NCBI GenBank assembly: GCA_035445085.1
Contig: DAOMQA010000006.1
Coordinates: 62,001-126,000, forward strand
Source: JBDHXE01 sp035445085
GTDB lineage: Bacteria; Bacteroidota; Ignavibacteria; Kapaibacteriales; UBA2268
DNA: 64,000 nucleotides
Direction of reading: 5' to 3'
Under the pieces are notes generated by a model. It had not been told where the DNA came from, did not search any database, and saw nothing but the letters and a program-made list of their open reading frames with translations. This document shows, one piece after another, positions 17,292 to 26,320 of the stretch. The translations under genes and the position numbers were made by a program. Numbering within the stretch: the stretch's first letter is position 1; each line of letters opens with the position of its first letter.

Positions 17292-18117
17292 TAATTACTC
17301 GATTAAAATATGAATTACTTTGATTATTATCCGATAAATCGTCTTTGAGTTGTAGGGATGTTTTCCCAAACCTTCTTTCTCTGTTTAAAAAATTTGATAA
17401 AGCTAAGTATAAATCCTGTCTTCTAAATTCTGGCCAATATTTATCTGTAATATAAATTTCACCGTATGCCATTTCCCAAAGCATAAAGTTACTAAGCCTC
17501 ATTTCGCCACTAGTTCGTATCAATAAATCTGTTTCGGGTAAGTTATGAGTAAGCAAATAAGATGAAAATAGTTCCTCATTTATATCTTCTGGGGAGATTT
17601 TACCTCGCCTAATGTCTAACCCTATCATTTGAACCGCCCTCACAATATCCCATCTACCACTATAGCTTAAAGCTAAAGTAAGAGTTAAGCCATCATTTTC
17701 TTTAGTTCTCTCAATAGAGTCTTTTAATAATTTTTGTATAGATTTCGGTAATGAACTAATTTTACCGATTGAATTAAGTTTTACTTTATTAATATCTAAT
17801 TCTTCAATTTCTTGCCTTAGATATATTTCTAACAATTTCATCAATCCATTTACTTCGGGTGCAGGCCTTTTCCAATTTTCTATCGAAAAAGCATATAATG
17901 TAAGAAATTTTATGCCTAATTGTGAGGATGACTTTACTATATCTCTTACAGATTCTATACCTTGCTTATGCCCAGCAATTCTAGGAAAATTGTGCTCCAA
18001 AGCCCAGCGACCATTACCATCCATAATAATAGCAATATGTTTTGGTAATTTACCGCTATTAATAATTTCTAGTTGCTTTTCTTTATCATCAGGGTTTATT
18101 TCTGAATCCCAAGTCAA
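17272..18117 (-). CDS. uppS: Di-trans,poly-cis-undecaprenyl diphosphate synthase
   Basis: Makes undecaprenyl diphosphate, the lipid carrier for peptidoglycan and O-antigen. The 281-residue cis-prenyltransferase shows the signature HIAIIMDGNGRWA near residues 26-38 with the catalytic Asp, the FSIENWKRP block near 78-86, and the DLLIRTSGEMRLSNFMLW and EIYITDKYWPEF segments that carry the conserved Arg and Glu. The start is most likely TTG at 18117 with GAGGG upstream; this leaves a slightly long N-terminus. It opens the envelope gene run and lies divergent from the HU gene. A TAATTTTG element lies about 40 bases upstream. Confidence 0.93.
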   Translation of the reverse strand: MTWDSEINPDDKEKQLEIINSGKLPKHIAIIMDGNGRWALEHNFPRIAGHKQGIESVRDIVKSSSQLGIKFLTLYAFSIENWKRPAPEVNGLMKLLEIYLRQEIEELDINKVKLNSIGKISSLPKSIQKLLKDSIERTKENDGLTLTLALSYSGRWDIVRAVQMIGLDIRRGKISPEDINEELFSSYLLTHNLPETDLLIRTSGEMRLSNFMLWEMAYGEIYITDKYWPEFRRQDLYLALSNFLNRERRFGKTSLQLKDDLSDNNQSNSYFNRVINAFKNI

Positions 18118-18156
18118 TTTTTCCCTCTTTTTAAAATTTTAATAAAAACCCCATTA

Positions 18157-18164
18157 CAAAATTA
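18157..18164 (-). promoter_or_regulatory. Bacteroidota-type -7 element before uppS
   Basis: On the minus strand this reads TAATTTTG, a TAnnTTTG match 39 bases ahead of the uppS start, where the main promoter of the envelope operon is expected. No good -33 partner is visible. Confidence 0.35.
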
Positions 18165-18337
18165 CTGAATTATATAGAAAATATAAAACTTTTGTTAAAA
18201 GAAAAGGCTAATTAATGTAATAAAAAAAAATGTAAAAATAAATTTTTTAATTAGTAGGAATGTTATTAATTTTGAAGCCCTTGAAAATGAAAAATTTAAG
18301 AAATATATTTAATAAAATAATATTAAAGGATAATAAA

Positions 18338-18646
18338 ATGACAAAAGCTGATATCGTAGACGAAATATCAAAAGAAACGGGACTAACAAAAGTCGAAACT
18401 AAGGCAGTAGTAGAAGGAGTATTTTCTTGTATAATGGAAGCTATTGCTTCAGGAAAAAGAATTGAGCTTAGAGGATTTGGTGTATTTAAACATAAAAGTA
18501 GAAAGCCAAGAATGGCACGCAATCCTAAGACTGGTGAATTAGTACCTTTGGATAAAAGATTTGTGCCTGTATTTAAGCCATCACCTGAGTTCTTAGTAAA
18601 AGTAAATGAATCTATGGTTGGCGTTGAAGAAGCTCTTGAAAAATAA
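18338..18646 (+). CDS. HU/IHF family DNA-binding protein
   Basis: Histone-like DNA-bending protein of about 102 residues from the preferred start, close to the usual 90-100. It begins MTKADIVDEISKETGLTK, has the KRIELRGFGVFKHKSRKP arm base and the beta-arm NPKTGELVPLDKRFVPVFKPS near residues 62-82, where HU/IHF proteins have a conserved Pro-intercalating tip. I chose ATG 18338 because AAAGGA lies upstream and the family begins there; an upstream in-frame ATG at 18260 adds 26 unrelated residues. The GTELVPLDKR version of the arm is more like IHF than HU, but subtype is not certain. Confidence 0.9.
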   Translation: MTKADIVDEISKETGLTKVETKAVVEGVFSCIMEAIASGKRIELRGFGVFKHKSRKPRMARNPKTGELVPLDKRFVPVFKPSPEFLVKVNESMVGVEEALEK

Positions 18647-18670
18647 TTTTTATATTATATAAAAAAAACT

Positions 18671-18678
18671 TACATTTG
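18671..18678 (+). promoter_or_regulatory. Bacteroidota-type -7 element (TACATTTG)
   Basis: TAnnTTTG match between the HU stop and the 30-residue ribosomal protein gene, 38 bases before its ATG. It may give the small gene its own transcript. Confidence 0.35.
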
Positions 18679-18716
18679 TATATTGTTCAATGGTAATTTT
18701 ATAACACGGAGTCAAT

Positions 18717-18809
18717 ATGCCTTGCGGTAAGAAGAGAAAACGCCACAAAATGGCTACTCATAAGAGAAAAAAGAGATTACGCAAAAATCGTCATAAAAAA
18801 AGAAAATAA
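18717..18809 (+). CDS. 30-residue AURKAIP1/COX24-domain ribosomal-type protein
   Basis: A 30-codon gene: MPCGKKRKRHKMATHKRKKR followed by ten more mostly basic residues. GGAG lies five bases upstream of the ATG and a clear terminator follows, so this is a real gene. From memory, nearly identical peptides (MPSGKKRKRHKM...) are annotated in Bacteroidota as AURKAIP1/COX24 domain proteins. The domain is shared with mitochondrial small-subunit protein mS38 and with mycobacterial bS22, which sit near the decoding centre of the 30S subunit. A role as a small ribosomal protein is therefore likely; that assignment in this lineage is inference. Nearly half of the residues are Lys or Arg. Confidence 0.85.
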   Translation: MPCGKKRKRHKMATHKRKKRLRKNRHKKRK

Positions 18810-18812
18810 AAT

Positions 18813-18840
18813 AAAAAGGGCTATATTTAGCCCTTTTTAT
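18813..18840 (+). terminator. Rho-independent terminator after the small ribosomal-type protein gene
   Basis: An 11-base-pair perfect stem (18813-18823 with 18828-18838) around a four-base loop ends in a T-run. It begins four bases after the stop codon. Confidence 0.9.
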
Positions 18841-18902
18841 TTTTCATTATGTAATTTCATTTAAATTTACTAAATTGCAGTTTATTATGGGAGTAAATAT
18901 AA

Positions 18903-21900
18903 ATGAAATTTGTTTATACTTTAGTTTTATTAATTATTATTACTTGTTCTCAATCTTCTGCTAAATATTGGCAAAAAATTGAAAATATACCTGCTCCCTA
19001 TAATAACAATTATTGGTTAGATGTTTTTTTCTTGCCATCGAACCCAAATTATGGTTGGGTTTGTGGCTTTAAAGGTATGATTCTTCGTACTAGCGATGGA
19101 GGAAATACTTGGAATGGTGCTATAGCGCCTGATGCTTACCACTTAGAACATATTCACTTCCCCTCAAAGAATGTCGGCTATACTTCTGGTCCTGACGGTA
19201 TTTGGAAATCAACGGACGGAGGTATGACATGGAAAGATGTTACACCTAACGCCCTTAACCCAGAGTTTTGGGGTTGTTATTTCTTAGATGACGAATTAGG
19301 AGTATTAGTAGGGGGTGGTTGTGTTAGTAATCAGTCATTTTACAAGACTACAGATGGTGGTAGCTCTTGGACGGTATTTAACTCCAATGAACCAAATAGC
19401 GGTCTAACGGATGTTATTCTATATAATTCAGGAGAAGGCTATGCCTCTAGTAGCGGTGTTGTTTGGAAAACTAATGATTTTGGCTCTACTTGGTCTATTT
19501 TCTCGATGCTTGGCAGTAAGCTATGGCAGGAAGAGATTAATAAATTCGCAAATTCATTTTTAGTTCCTTATTCTGGTTTTGATTGCCAGGGAGGAGGGAA
19601 TAATGGAGGAGCAAAATTTAGCACTGATAACGGGTTTACTTGGTTAGATAAAAATACTGGTGTTAGTATGTTCGGCTCTTTTTTACTAAGCCCACTAAAG
19701 GGCTGGGCGTGTGGGAATCAAGATAATGTAATATATACTTCGGATGGTGGTATTAATTGGCAAGATAAGGATTGTGGACTTGAAGTTAGTGATTATGATG
19801 ATATGTGGTTTGTTGATGAAAATAATGGTTGGGTAGTAGGGGCAGGGGTTTACCATTTAGCACCATCTACCTATCCTATTAATAAGGATACTATTTTAAT
19901 CGATAATGTATGTATAGGACAAAGTGGAAGAGATACAATTTGGATAAATAACAATTCGTTCGATAAATCAACAGGAAGAATCTTGATACCATCTTCTAAG
20001 GAGATATATCTTTATAATACACCAAAAGATTTTTTAATGGAGCAATGTTCTTTTTACCCAATTATTATTAATTATACAGCTTTCAAGGACACTACAATCA
20101 CATTTAATTTTGACTTAATAATTAATGAGCCAGCTTCAGATAATAAGACATATAATGTTACAGTAATCTTAAAAACATTAAAATCAACTAGTTTTCCACA
20201 ATTTTCTAATATCAAAATTGATAGTGTACAAGTAGACAATATTTATAATTATAGCCTTAATATATATTCTGAAAGTAACCAAGAGTTTTTAATTAATTAT
20301 ACGAAACTTTCGGGCAGCCCTAATATAAATATTAAAACTAAACTTCCTATACCAGCTTATAAAAATGGTAATCACCTTGATTTTGAGATATTAGCTACTG
20401 ATACGGGGTGGGTATCTGCCAAATATAAACTGCAATTTGACCGTTGTAACTCAGATACTATCATTGAAATTAAAGCCTACGCATATTCTCCAATTATACA
20501 ATCTATTGAGAAAATTGATAAGCTCGTAAGTTGCGAAAAAATAGCTTATGATACAGTAGATGTTTTTAATTATGGTAATAGTGATTTGATAATTGCAACA
20601 TATTCAACCAAACCAATTAAGCCCGATATTAAAATATTAGGTTTTGTAGGTGAAAGCGTGCCCGTTGTAATTGCAAAAAACAAATCTAAAAAATTAATTA
20701 TTCAAAGTAGTCCTAATACATTTGGGAGCGCGTCTTTTGAATTATTATTAATTAATAACGATGTAACTAAAATTAGAGGTATTAAAAATCCGTATAGAAT
20801 TATTTATAATCTTGATTATAAAAAGCCTAAAATACAATCTGAAACTGTTATTGACTTTGGAAGAATATGTAAAGGCAGAGAATTAACACTACCACTAAAA
20901 TTATTTAATTTAGGTAACTTAGACGGTACTGTATATTTAAATAAAGTATTAAATCAGCCATTTTCTTTTAGTTTTAAGAATAAACAAAACTCAGAAGTAA
21001 TATTGGCGGGCGATAGTTTAGAAACGTATTTAACATTTATGTCTAATATTCCGGGGGATTTTATTGATACTTTAGAGCTAAGAACAAGCCCTTGTAATGA
21101 AATACATACAGTTGTCATAAAGGGGAGTACGATAGGCTCAGAAATTGAAGTAATTCCTTCTAAAATTGATACTACCTTTAAAGCAGGCGATACCATTGAA
21201 GTAATAGTTAGAATTTCTGCAATAGAGCGAGATATAATTATCGAAAAGATTTTTTTAAGCAACAATGACCCGAACTGGTACATTAAGCCAGAAATAGTTT
21301 TGCCACTTGTTGTAGTTAAAGGGCAAGCCGCTATTTTTAGAATTAAATTTTCTACAAATATCGTTTCTACATTAAATTCAATATTAGTATTTGAAAATTC
21401 CTCTATTTGCGATACTTTAGCTTTTGTTGATGTAAATTTATCTACTTTTTCAAAGTTTGTTTCGGTTGGACCTAATATATTAGATTTTGGTAAAAATTTA
21501 TGTAATCTAAAAGATACGGTTTATAGTGTTTCCATTACAAATAAAGGGATTATACCCGATACACTCGAATCGATAACTATTAGTTCAAAGGACTTTGATA
21601 TCCTTAATATGCCGAAATTACCTTATATAATGTCTGCTAATGAGATTTTTAAATTACAGGTAAAGTTTAATCCTAAGGTAGAAGGGGCTTATATTGCAAA
21701 TATAAATATAGCAACTGTGTCTCCAGGAAGTCAAAACTTTACAATTGATCTAAAGGGAGAGTATTTCAAATCTCAAATTGTGACTAATAAATTACTCATT
21801 GATTTTGGTTTTATTGAGCAGTGCCAAACTGGGCAACTTGATAGTATAATATTTAGACAATTAGGAATGTTAGAAGATACACTTGAATTAATTAATTTAA

Positions 21901-23105
21901 GTGATGATTCATTTGTCAAAATAAATGATAATAATACAATATTACCTTTTGAATTAAATAATATTGCAATTTTAAAGTTAAGCCTAATTCAAGATAGCTT
22001 AGAATTGGGCGAGAACGAAATGGTATTTCATCTAAGGAGTAAATATTGTAACAATCAATTTGAAGTTGTTGTTAAAGCTAATTTAGTAACTCCTCGCTTA
22101 TTAATTAACCCCAAGCCATTAGACTTTGAAACAAATTGGATAGGAACAAGTAAAATTCTGCCCCTTGAATTAAATAATAGCTCTAATATTGATATTGACA
22201 TTATAGCTATTGAATTGAATTCTAATGAATTTGAATGCTTATCTTCATTAAATATCAATATACCGGCAAACTCAATAGTAAATTTACCAATTAAATTTAC
22301 TGCTTTAAGTGAAGGGAAAAAAGATATTAATATAAAGTTAATTTACCGTACGAATTGTATCGACTCAACTTCGGGAATATTATTAGCAGATGTACCTAAA
22401 GAAGAGTATAAAGCTCAAATTAGTATTGGTGATTATATATCAGAACCAGATTCGATTATAACAATGGCTATTCATTCAGATTATATTTTAAATAATCTTG
22501 ATTTAGATAGTATAAAGTTTGAAATACATTATGACAGAAAGTTGTTTTACCCACAAGAAGTATTTTTTGGGGGAAGTCTAAATAATGAAAACATCTCCTT
22601 TGATAAATCATTTGGAAATTTAACTATAAAAGTAAAAGGTGAAGAATCTAAGAAAATATTTGAAAAATCTGGAGATATAATTTTTATAAGAGGTAAAGTA
22701 CTAATGGCTGTGCCTGACTCTACGCCTTTAGATATATATGATGTAGAATTGGGTACAAGTAAAAATATAGAACTAACGACAATTGATGGTAGTTTAAAAG
22801 TGGTAGACTTTTGCCATGAATTAACGAAGTTTGAATTTCAATTTATTCCAACTTTTACACCTAAAGTTAATAATATAATTAATAATAATATATTAAATTA
22901 TTCTATCTCGGCAACAAAAGAGACTACTGTTAATGTTAGCCTTACTAATGCTATTGGCGAAATAATTGATATAGGTGAGCATAAGGTTTATACAACAAAT
23001 TCTAACTTTTATCATAATCTGTACAACATATCCAACGGTTTATATTATATGAATTTTAGAAATCAGTTCTGGAGTAAGACATATAAAATACTAATAGTTA
23101 AATAG
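18903..23105 (+). CDS. Large T9SS-exported protein: Ycf48-like repeats, anchor-type repeats, cohesin-like domain, sorting tail
   Basis: A 1400-residue secreted protein with a signal peptide (FVYTLVLLIIITCSQSSA). Residues 20-330 form a Ycf48/BNR-like propeller with about six Asp-box motifs of the S/T-x-D-x-G-x-x-W type (TSDGGNTWN, STDGGMTWK, TTDGGSSWT). Residues about 380-1160 are repeated beta-sandwich units with an IDFG-x(4)-C start and the phrase VTNKG or LFNLGN, like choice-of-anchor D/ASH domains. Residues about 1170-1300 resemble a cohesin fold (LDSIKFEIHYDRKLFYP). The last 70 residues (VNVSLTNAIGEIIDIGE ... NGLYYMNF) look like a type A T9SS sorting domain. The 3' end overlaps the opposite gene by eight bases. 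Surface attachment or secretion is inferred; function is unknown. Confidence 0.75.
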   Translation: MKFVYTLVLLIIITCSQSSAKYWQKIENIPAPYNNNYWLDVFFLPSNPNYGWVCGFKGMILRTSDGGNTWNGAIAPDAYHLEHIHFPSKNVGYTSGPDGIWKSTDGGMTWKDVTPNALNPEFWGCYFLDDELGVLVGGGCVSNQSFYKTTDGGSSWTVFNSNEPNSGLTDVILYNSGEGYASSSGVVWKTNDFGSTWSIFSMLGSKLWQEEINKFANSFLVPYSGFDCQGGGNNGGAKFSTDNGFTWLDKNTGVSMFGSFLLSPLKGWACGNQDNVIYTSDGGINWQDKDCGLEVSDYDDMWFVDENNGWVVGAGVYHLAPSTYPINKDTILIDNVCIGQSGRDTIWINNNSFDKSTGRILIPSSKEIYLYNTPKDFLMEQCSFYPIIINYTAFKDTTITFNFDLIINEPASDNKTYNVTVILKTLKSTSFPQFSNIKIDSVQVDNIYNYSLNIYSESNQEFLINYTKLSGSPNINIKTKLPIPAYKNGNHLDFEILATDTGWVSAKYKLQFDRCNSDTIIEIKAYAYSPIIQSIEKIDKLVSCEKIAYDTVDVFNYGNSDLIIATYSTKPIKPDIKILGFVGESVPVVIAKNKSKKLIIQSSPNTFGSASFELLLINNDVTKIRGIKNPYRIIYNLDYKKPKIQSETVIDFGRICKGRELTLPLKLFNLGNLDGTVYLNKVLNQPFSFSFKNKQNSEVILAGDSLETYLTFMSNIPGDFIDTLELRTSPCNEIHTVVIKGSTIGSEIEVIPSKIDTTFKAGDTIEVIVRISAIERDIIIEKIFLSNNDPNWYIKPEIVLPLVVVKGQAAIFRIKFSTNIVSTLNSILVFENSSICDTLAFVDVNLSTFSKFVSVGPNILDFGKNLCNLKDTVYSVSITNKGIIPDTLESITISSKDFDILNMPKLPYIMSANEIFKLQVKFNPKVEGAYIANINIATVSPGSQNFTIDLKGEYFKSQIVTNKLLIDFGFIEQCQTGQLDSIIFRQLGMLEDTLELINLSDDSFVKINDNNTILPFELNNIAILKLSLIQDSLELGENEMVFHLRSKYCNNQFEVVVKANLVTPRLLINPKPLDFETNWIGTSKILPLELNNSSNIDIDIIAIELNSNEFECLSSLNINIPANSIVNLPIKFTALSEGKKDINIKLIYRTNCIDSTSGILLADVPKEEYKAQISIGDYISEPDSIITMAIHSDYILNNLDLDSIKFEIHYDRKLFYPQEVFFGGSLNNENISFDKSFGNLTIKVKGEESKKIFEKSGDIIFIRGKVLMAVPDSTPLDIYDVELGTSKNIELTTIDGSLKVVDFCHELTKFEFQFIPTFTPKVNNIINNNILNYSISATKETTVNVSLTNAIGEIIDIGEHKVYTTNSNFYHNLYNISNGLYYMNFRNQFWSKTYKILIVK

Positions 23106-23400
23106 TTAGTGGGCTATCGTCTGTGGGTTTATCTTTAAGAAAATAGAAATAATAGAATAAGATTTCTGGTACTAATAAAATTACTAAAGATAATGTATCT
23201 TGAGAGAAGTAAATTGTGTTCCATGAATCTGGGTAGATTAAATTTGCTATTGTACCTGTTAATGCCCAGCCTATAGTAAAGAATAAGCCAATAATACCTA
23301 TTGCAAGTAATGCTTCCTTAATACCTCTTGATTGCCAATTCATTGTAAAGGCAAATAAGGCGCCAGCTATGTGTAAGTAAAATATCAATAGTTCAATCAT
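23098..23400 (-). CDS. Small hypothetical membrane protein
   Basis: A 100-residue protein with three predicted transmembrane segments (IELLIFYLHIAGALFAFTM, ALLAIGIIGLFFTIGWALTG, TLSLVILLVPEILFYYFYFL). I do not recognise the family. The layout HIAGALFAFTMNWQSRG suggests a short conserved membrane protein. It is convergent with and overlaps the end of the large T9SS gene by eight bases, and is divergent from the M16 protease gene with about 115 bases between. Codon use matches its neighbours. Confidence 0.6.
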   Translation of the reverse strand: MIELLIFYLHIAGALFAFTMNWQSRGIKEALLAIGIIGLFFTIGWALTGTIANLIYPDSWNTIYFSQDTLSLVILLVPEILFYYFYFLKDKPTDDSPLTI

Positions 23401-23515
23401 ACAAACGTTTCTTATAAATGGATTTGAGATAAAGTTTAAAAATACAAAAAATTAGTATATTACTAAAATTACATATGCAAAAAGTTGGTTTTATAAGTAC
23501 TAATAGTTTATTACT

Positions 23516-24811
23516 ATGAAAAATAAAATGGATTTCCAAAAGAGTTCAACTAATAATTTATCATCACAAAAAACAGTATTAGACAATGGTATTACAGTGA
23601 TAACTGACAAAGCTAACCATTATAAATCTTTCGCATTAGGTATATTTATTAATGCTGGCTCCAGAGATGATGAAAATAATAAAATCGGAACTGCACACTT
23701 TGTAGAACATTTGATATTTAGGAAGTCAAAGAAATTTAATTCTAAGCAAATTGCTAATAAGTTTGAAGAGTATGGAGCTTATACCAATGCTTATACTACA
23801 CAAGAATTAACTTGCTTTTATGTCCGTGCTTTAAAGCCTCACCTAAGAAAATCAATCAATTTACTATGTGAAATTGTCTTTAATCCAGATTTTCAGAAAA
23901 GAGAAGCGGATATTGAAAGGCAAATTATTATCGAAGAAATTAAATCGTACGAAGATGATATTGAAGAAAATATTTCTGATTTAGGCGATAAGCTAATATT
24001 TGGAGAGCATAGCTTGGGAAATCCAATATTAGGAACAATTGATTCTGTAAAGAAAATTCTCATTAATGATTTGCAAAACTTTCACGATAAATATTATAAC
24101 CCAGCTAACATTGTTTTTTGTGTTGTTGGTGATATAGACCATGAGAAATTCTGTAATTTGATTAGTAATTCAGTATTAAACTTAAAAACTAATAAAAATT
24201 ACAGAAATAAAAGAGAAAAGCCAGTAATTGATAAAGCGAGAACAACGACCATTGAAAGGCATATAAAACAATCGCATTTGTTGTTACTTAATCAAATTCC
24301 AGATACAAATTCACAAGAAAAATATCCTATTGGTGTATTAAATACTATTTTTGGCGACGGTATGAGTTCGCGGTTGTATCAAAATTTACGCGATAAATAT
24401 GGATTTGCTTATACAATTTATTCATCAATACAATTATATTCAGATATTGGTACTTTTTCAATTTATGCTGCCGTTGATTCAAGTAAATTAGAATTTATTC
24501 GTAATTTACTTGCCAATGAAATTCAGAAATTAGAAAAAATTAGTGAAAAAGAGTTAAAACGTGGCAAGGAGCAGTATATCACTGGAATAACGCTTGATAC
24601 TGAGAGCTTGTCGTCAAGGATGCAAAGTTTAGCAAAAACTGAATTTACTAATGGTAAAATTGAATCAATAGAGTTAATTAGCCAGAGAATCCATTGTATA
24701 GAAAAGGTAGATTTGCTTGAAGTAGCACACAAGTATATTATAAATAAAGAGTTTTTTGAACTATCTATAGTCCCTATAACGAAGAAAAAAAATATAAGGC
24801 AAAATAAATGA
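23516..24811 (+). CDS. M16 family zinc metallopeptidase
   Basis: Peptidase of the pitrilysin/mitochondrial processing peptidase family, 431 residues, two homologous halves. The inverted zinc motif HxxEH is seen as HFVEHLIF near residues 61-68, and the third ligand Glu lies in RQIIIEEIKSYEDD near 135-148. The second half carries GDGMSSRLYQNLRDKYGFAY, the Arg/Tyr substrate-binding motif of this family. There is no signal peptide, so it is probably cytoplasmic, as in YmxG-like proteins. The next gene overlaps its stop by four bases (ATGA), so they are co-translated. The substrate is unknown. Confidence 0.92.
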   Translation: MKNKMDFQKSSTNNLSSQKTVLDNGITVITDKANHYKSFALGIFINAGSRDDENNKIGTAHFVEHLIFRKSKKFNSKQIANKFEEYGAYTNAYTTQELTCFYVRALKPHLRKSINLLCEIVFNPDFQKREADIERQIIIEEIKSYEDDIEENISDLGDKLIFGEHSLGNPILGTIDSVKKILINDLQNFHDKYYNPANIVFCVVGDIDHEKFCNLISNSVLNLKTNKNYRNKREKPVIDKARTTTIERHIKQSHLLLLNQIPDTNSQEKYPIGVLNTIFGDGMSSRLYQNLRDKYGFAYTIYSSIQLYSDIGTFSIYAAVDSSKLEFIRNLLANEIQKLEKISEKELKRGKEQYITGITLDTESLSSRMQSLAKTEFTNGKIESIELISQRIHCIEKVDLLEVAHKYIINKEFFELSIVPITKKKNIRQNK

Positions 24812-25287
24812 ATTCTAAAAAATCGACATTAATTATAGTTTCCGTGATTATTAGCGTAAGTATATTGTCTATATTTGCTTATTATAATCAAAAGGGTAAA
24901 AATGAATTTGTTAGTGATGAAATTAATAAGCAATTATTAGAGCCTTACATTAAGTTACTTCAAAATTCGGATTATAAGCAAGCTTATAATGAGTATACAT
25001 CTTCAGACTTTAAAAGAAAATATACTTATGCTATGTACCAAAGAGCCCAAGACTCTAATCTAACTGTAAATGGTAAAATTAAATCCTTAGTTCCATTTTC
25101 AGGTATCTTTGTTAAGGAAATTACAGATAATAAATTAGCTGTTTTCAAAGGTACTGTAGTCTATGAAGCAGAGAAAATTAAAAAGAATATTGTTGTTGAA
25201 ATACTGATTGAAAATGGTAAGATGCGATTAAATCGAACCTATGATAGCTATTTAACAATGAGCAATATCCTACCTGTTATATATTAA
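24808..25287 (+). CDS. Membrane-anchored hypothetical protein coupled to the M16 protease
   Basis: 159 residues with an N-terminal transmembrane anchor (STLIIVSVIISVSILSIFAY) and a soluble domain that would lie outside the cytoplasm. The pattern LLQNSDYKQAYNEYTSSDFKRKYTYAMY resembles the first helices of NTF2-like/DUF4864-type domains, but I cannot confirm this. The ATG overlaps the protease stop in ATGA, a strong sign of one operon. A bidirectional terminator follows. Confidence 0.6.
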   Translation: MNSKKSTLIIVSVIISVSILSIFAYYNQKGKNEFVSDEINKQLLEPYIKLLQNSDYKQAYNEYTSSDFKRKYTYAMYQRAQDSNLTVNGKIKSLVPFSGIFVKEITDNKLAVFKGTVVYEAEKIKKNIVVEILIENGKMRLNRTYDSYLTMSNILPVIY

Positions 25288-25387
25288 TTTAGTTTGGGAG
25301 ATGATTGTATAGCTCTATGCCAAGTATAGCAAAGAATCTATAAAGTAGCCTATACTTATAACTTCAGGGATAACTAATTTTTAAAAG

Positions 25388-25429
25388 AAAAGATAACAGA
25401 ATAAGCTGTTAATTTACTCTGTTATCTTT
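25388..25429. terminator. Bidirectional terminator between convergent genes
   Basis: A 12-base-pair perfect stem (25389-25400 with 25418-25429) around a 17-base loop lies between the end of the M16-linked gene (+) and the HMG-CoA lyase gene (-). On the minus strand it is followed by a T-rich tail. Confidence 0.75.
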
Positions 25430-25454
25430 ATGTAATACATACAATACAATGAAT

Positions 25455-26315
25455 TTATTTCAAATGGTGAAATATTCTCTTGGCAATAATTTGAGATTTA
25501 ATTAGAGCATCTTCGTCTAATTCAGGCAATTCATCTTTCGCTTTCAAGTAATCTAATAGTATTTCGGTAGCGATATTTCCAGTGAGTTCATCTTTTGCCA
25601 TAGGGCAACCACCAAAGCCCATCATTGCTGAATCAAAACTTACGCAACCACTTTCATAAGCTGCGCTAATCTTTTCTAAGGTAGTTTCCTTAGTAGAATG
25701 TATATGAGCGCCAAATTCTATAAATGGAAATTCTTTGGTTAGTGTCTCAAATAATAGCTTAATCGAATCCGGAGTAGAACTACCAATAGTATCCGATAAA
25801 GCAATATTATGTATGCCATTCTCACTTAATTTTTCAATCCAAGAAGATACAATATCTATATCCCATGGCTCATTGTATGGATTGCCAAACGCCATTGATA
25901 AATATAATATAATTTCTTTATTTCTGCTTGCACACAAATTACTGATTTCATCAACTCTTATTAAAGATTGCTGACGTGTAGAGTTTGTATTTCTCTTTTG
26001 AAATTCCTCCGAAATAGAAAATGGAAACCCTAAATAGTCTATTTCTTCAAATAGCGAGGCCTCATCTGCACCCCTCATATTGGCTACTATTGCTAATAAT
26101 TGGGAATATGAATCGCGTAAATCTAATTTTTTCAGTACATCTATAGTGTCTCTCATTTGCGGTATTGCTTTTGACGATACAAAAGAACCAAAATCAATAA
26201 CATCAAAACCAACTTTTAACAATGAATTTATGTATTGTATCTTTAATTCAGTAGGAATAAACTCAGTAATTCCTTGCATTGCATCACGAGGGCATTCTGT
26301 TAATTTAATCATCAT
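25455..26315 (-). CDS. Hydroxymethylglutaryl-CoA lyase family protein
   Basis: Aldolase-type TIM-barrel enzyme (HMGL-like, 286 residues) that would cleave HMG-CoA to acetoacetate and acetyl-CoA in leucine breakdown. It starts IKLTECPRDAMQGITEFIPT, with the family's E-x-P-R-D and Q-x motifs, then VIDFGSFVSSKAIPQMRDT. The metal-binding His pair is in EFGAHIHSTKETT, and the glycine loop with the catalytic Cys is FGGCPMAKDELTGN near residue 245. The start is the ATG at 26315 or the adjacent ATG at 26312. It lies five bases downstream of an acyl-CoA dehydrogenase on the same strand. Confidence 0.85.
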   Translation of the reverse strand: MMIKLTECPRDAMQGITEFIPTELKIQYINSLLKVGFDVIDFGSFVSSKAIPQMRDTIDVLKKLDLRDSYSQLLAIVANMRGADEASLFEEIDYLGFPFSISEEFQKRNTNSTRQQSLIRVDEISNLCASRNKEIILYLSMAFGNPYNEPWDIDIVSSWIEKLSENGIHNIALSDTIGSSTPDSIKLLFETLTKEFPFIEFGAHIHSTKETTLEKISAAYESGCVSFDSAMMGFGGCPMAKDELTGNIATEILLDYLKAKDELPELDEDALIKSQIIAKRIFHHLK

Positions 26316-26320
26316 AAAAC

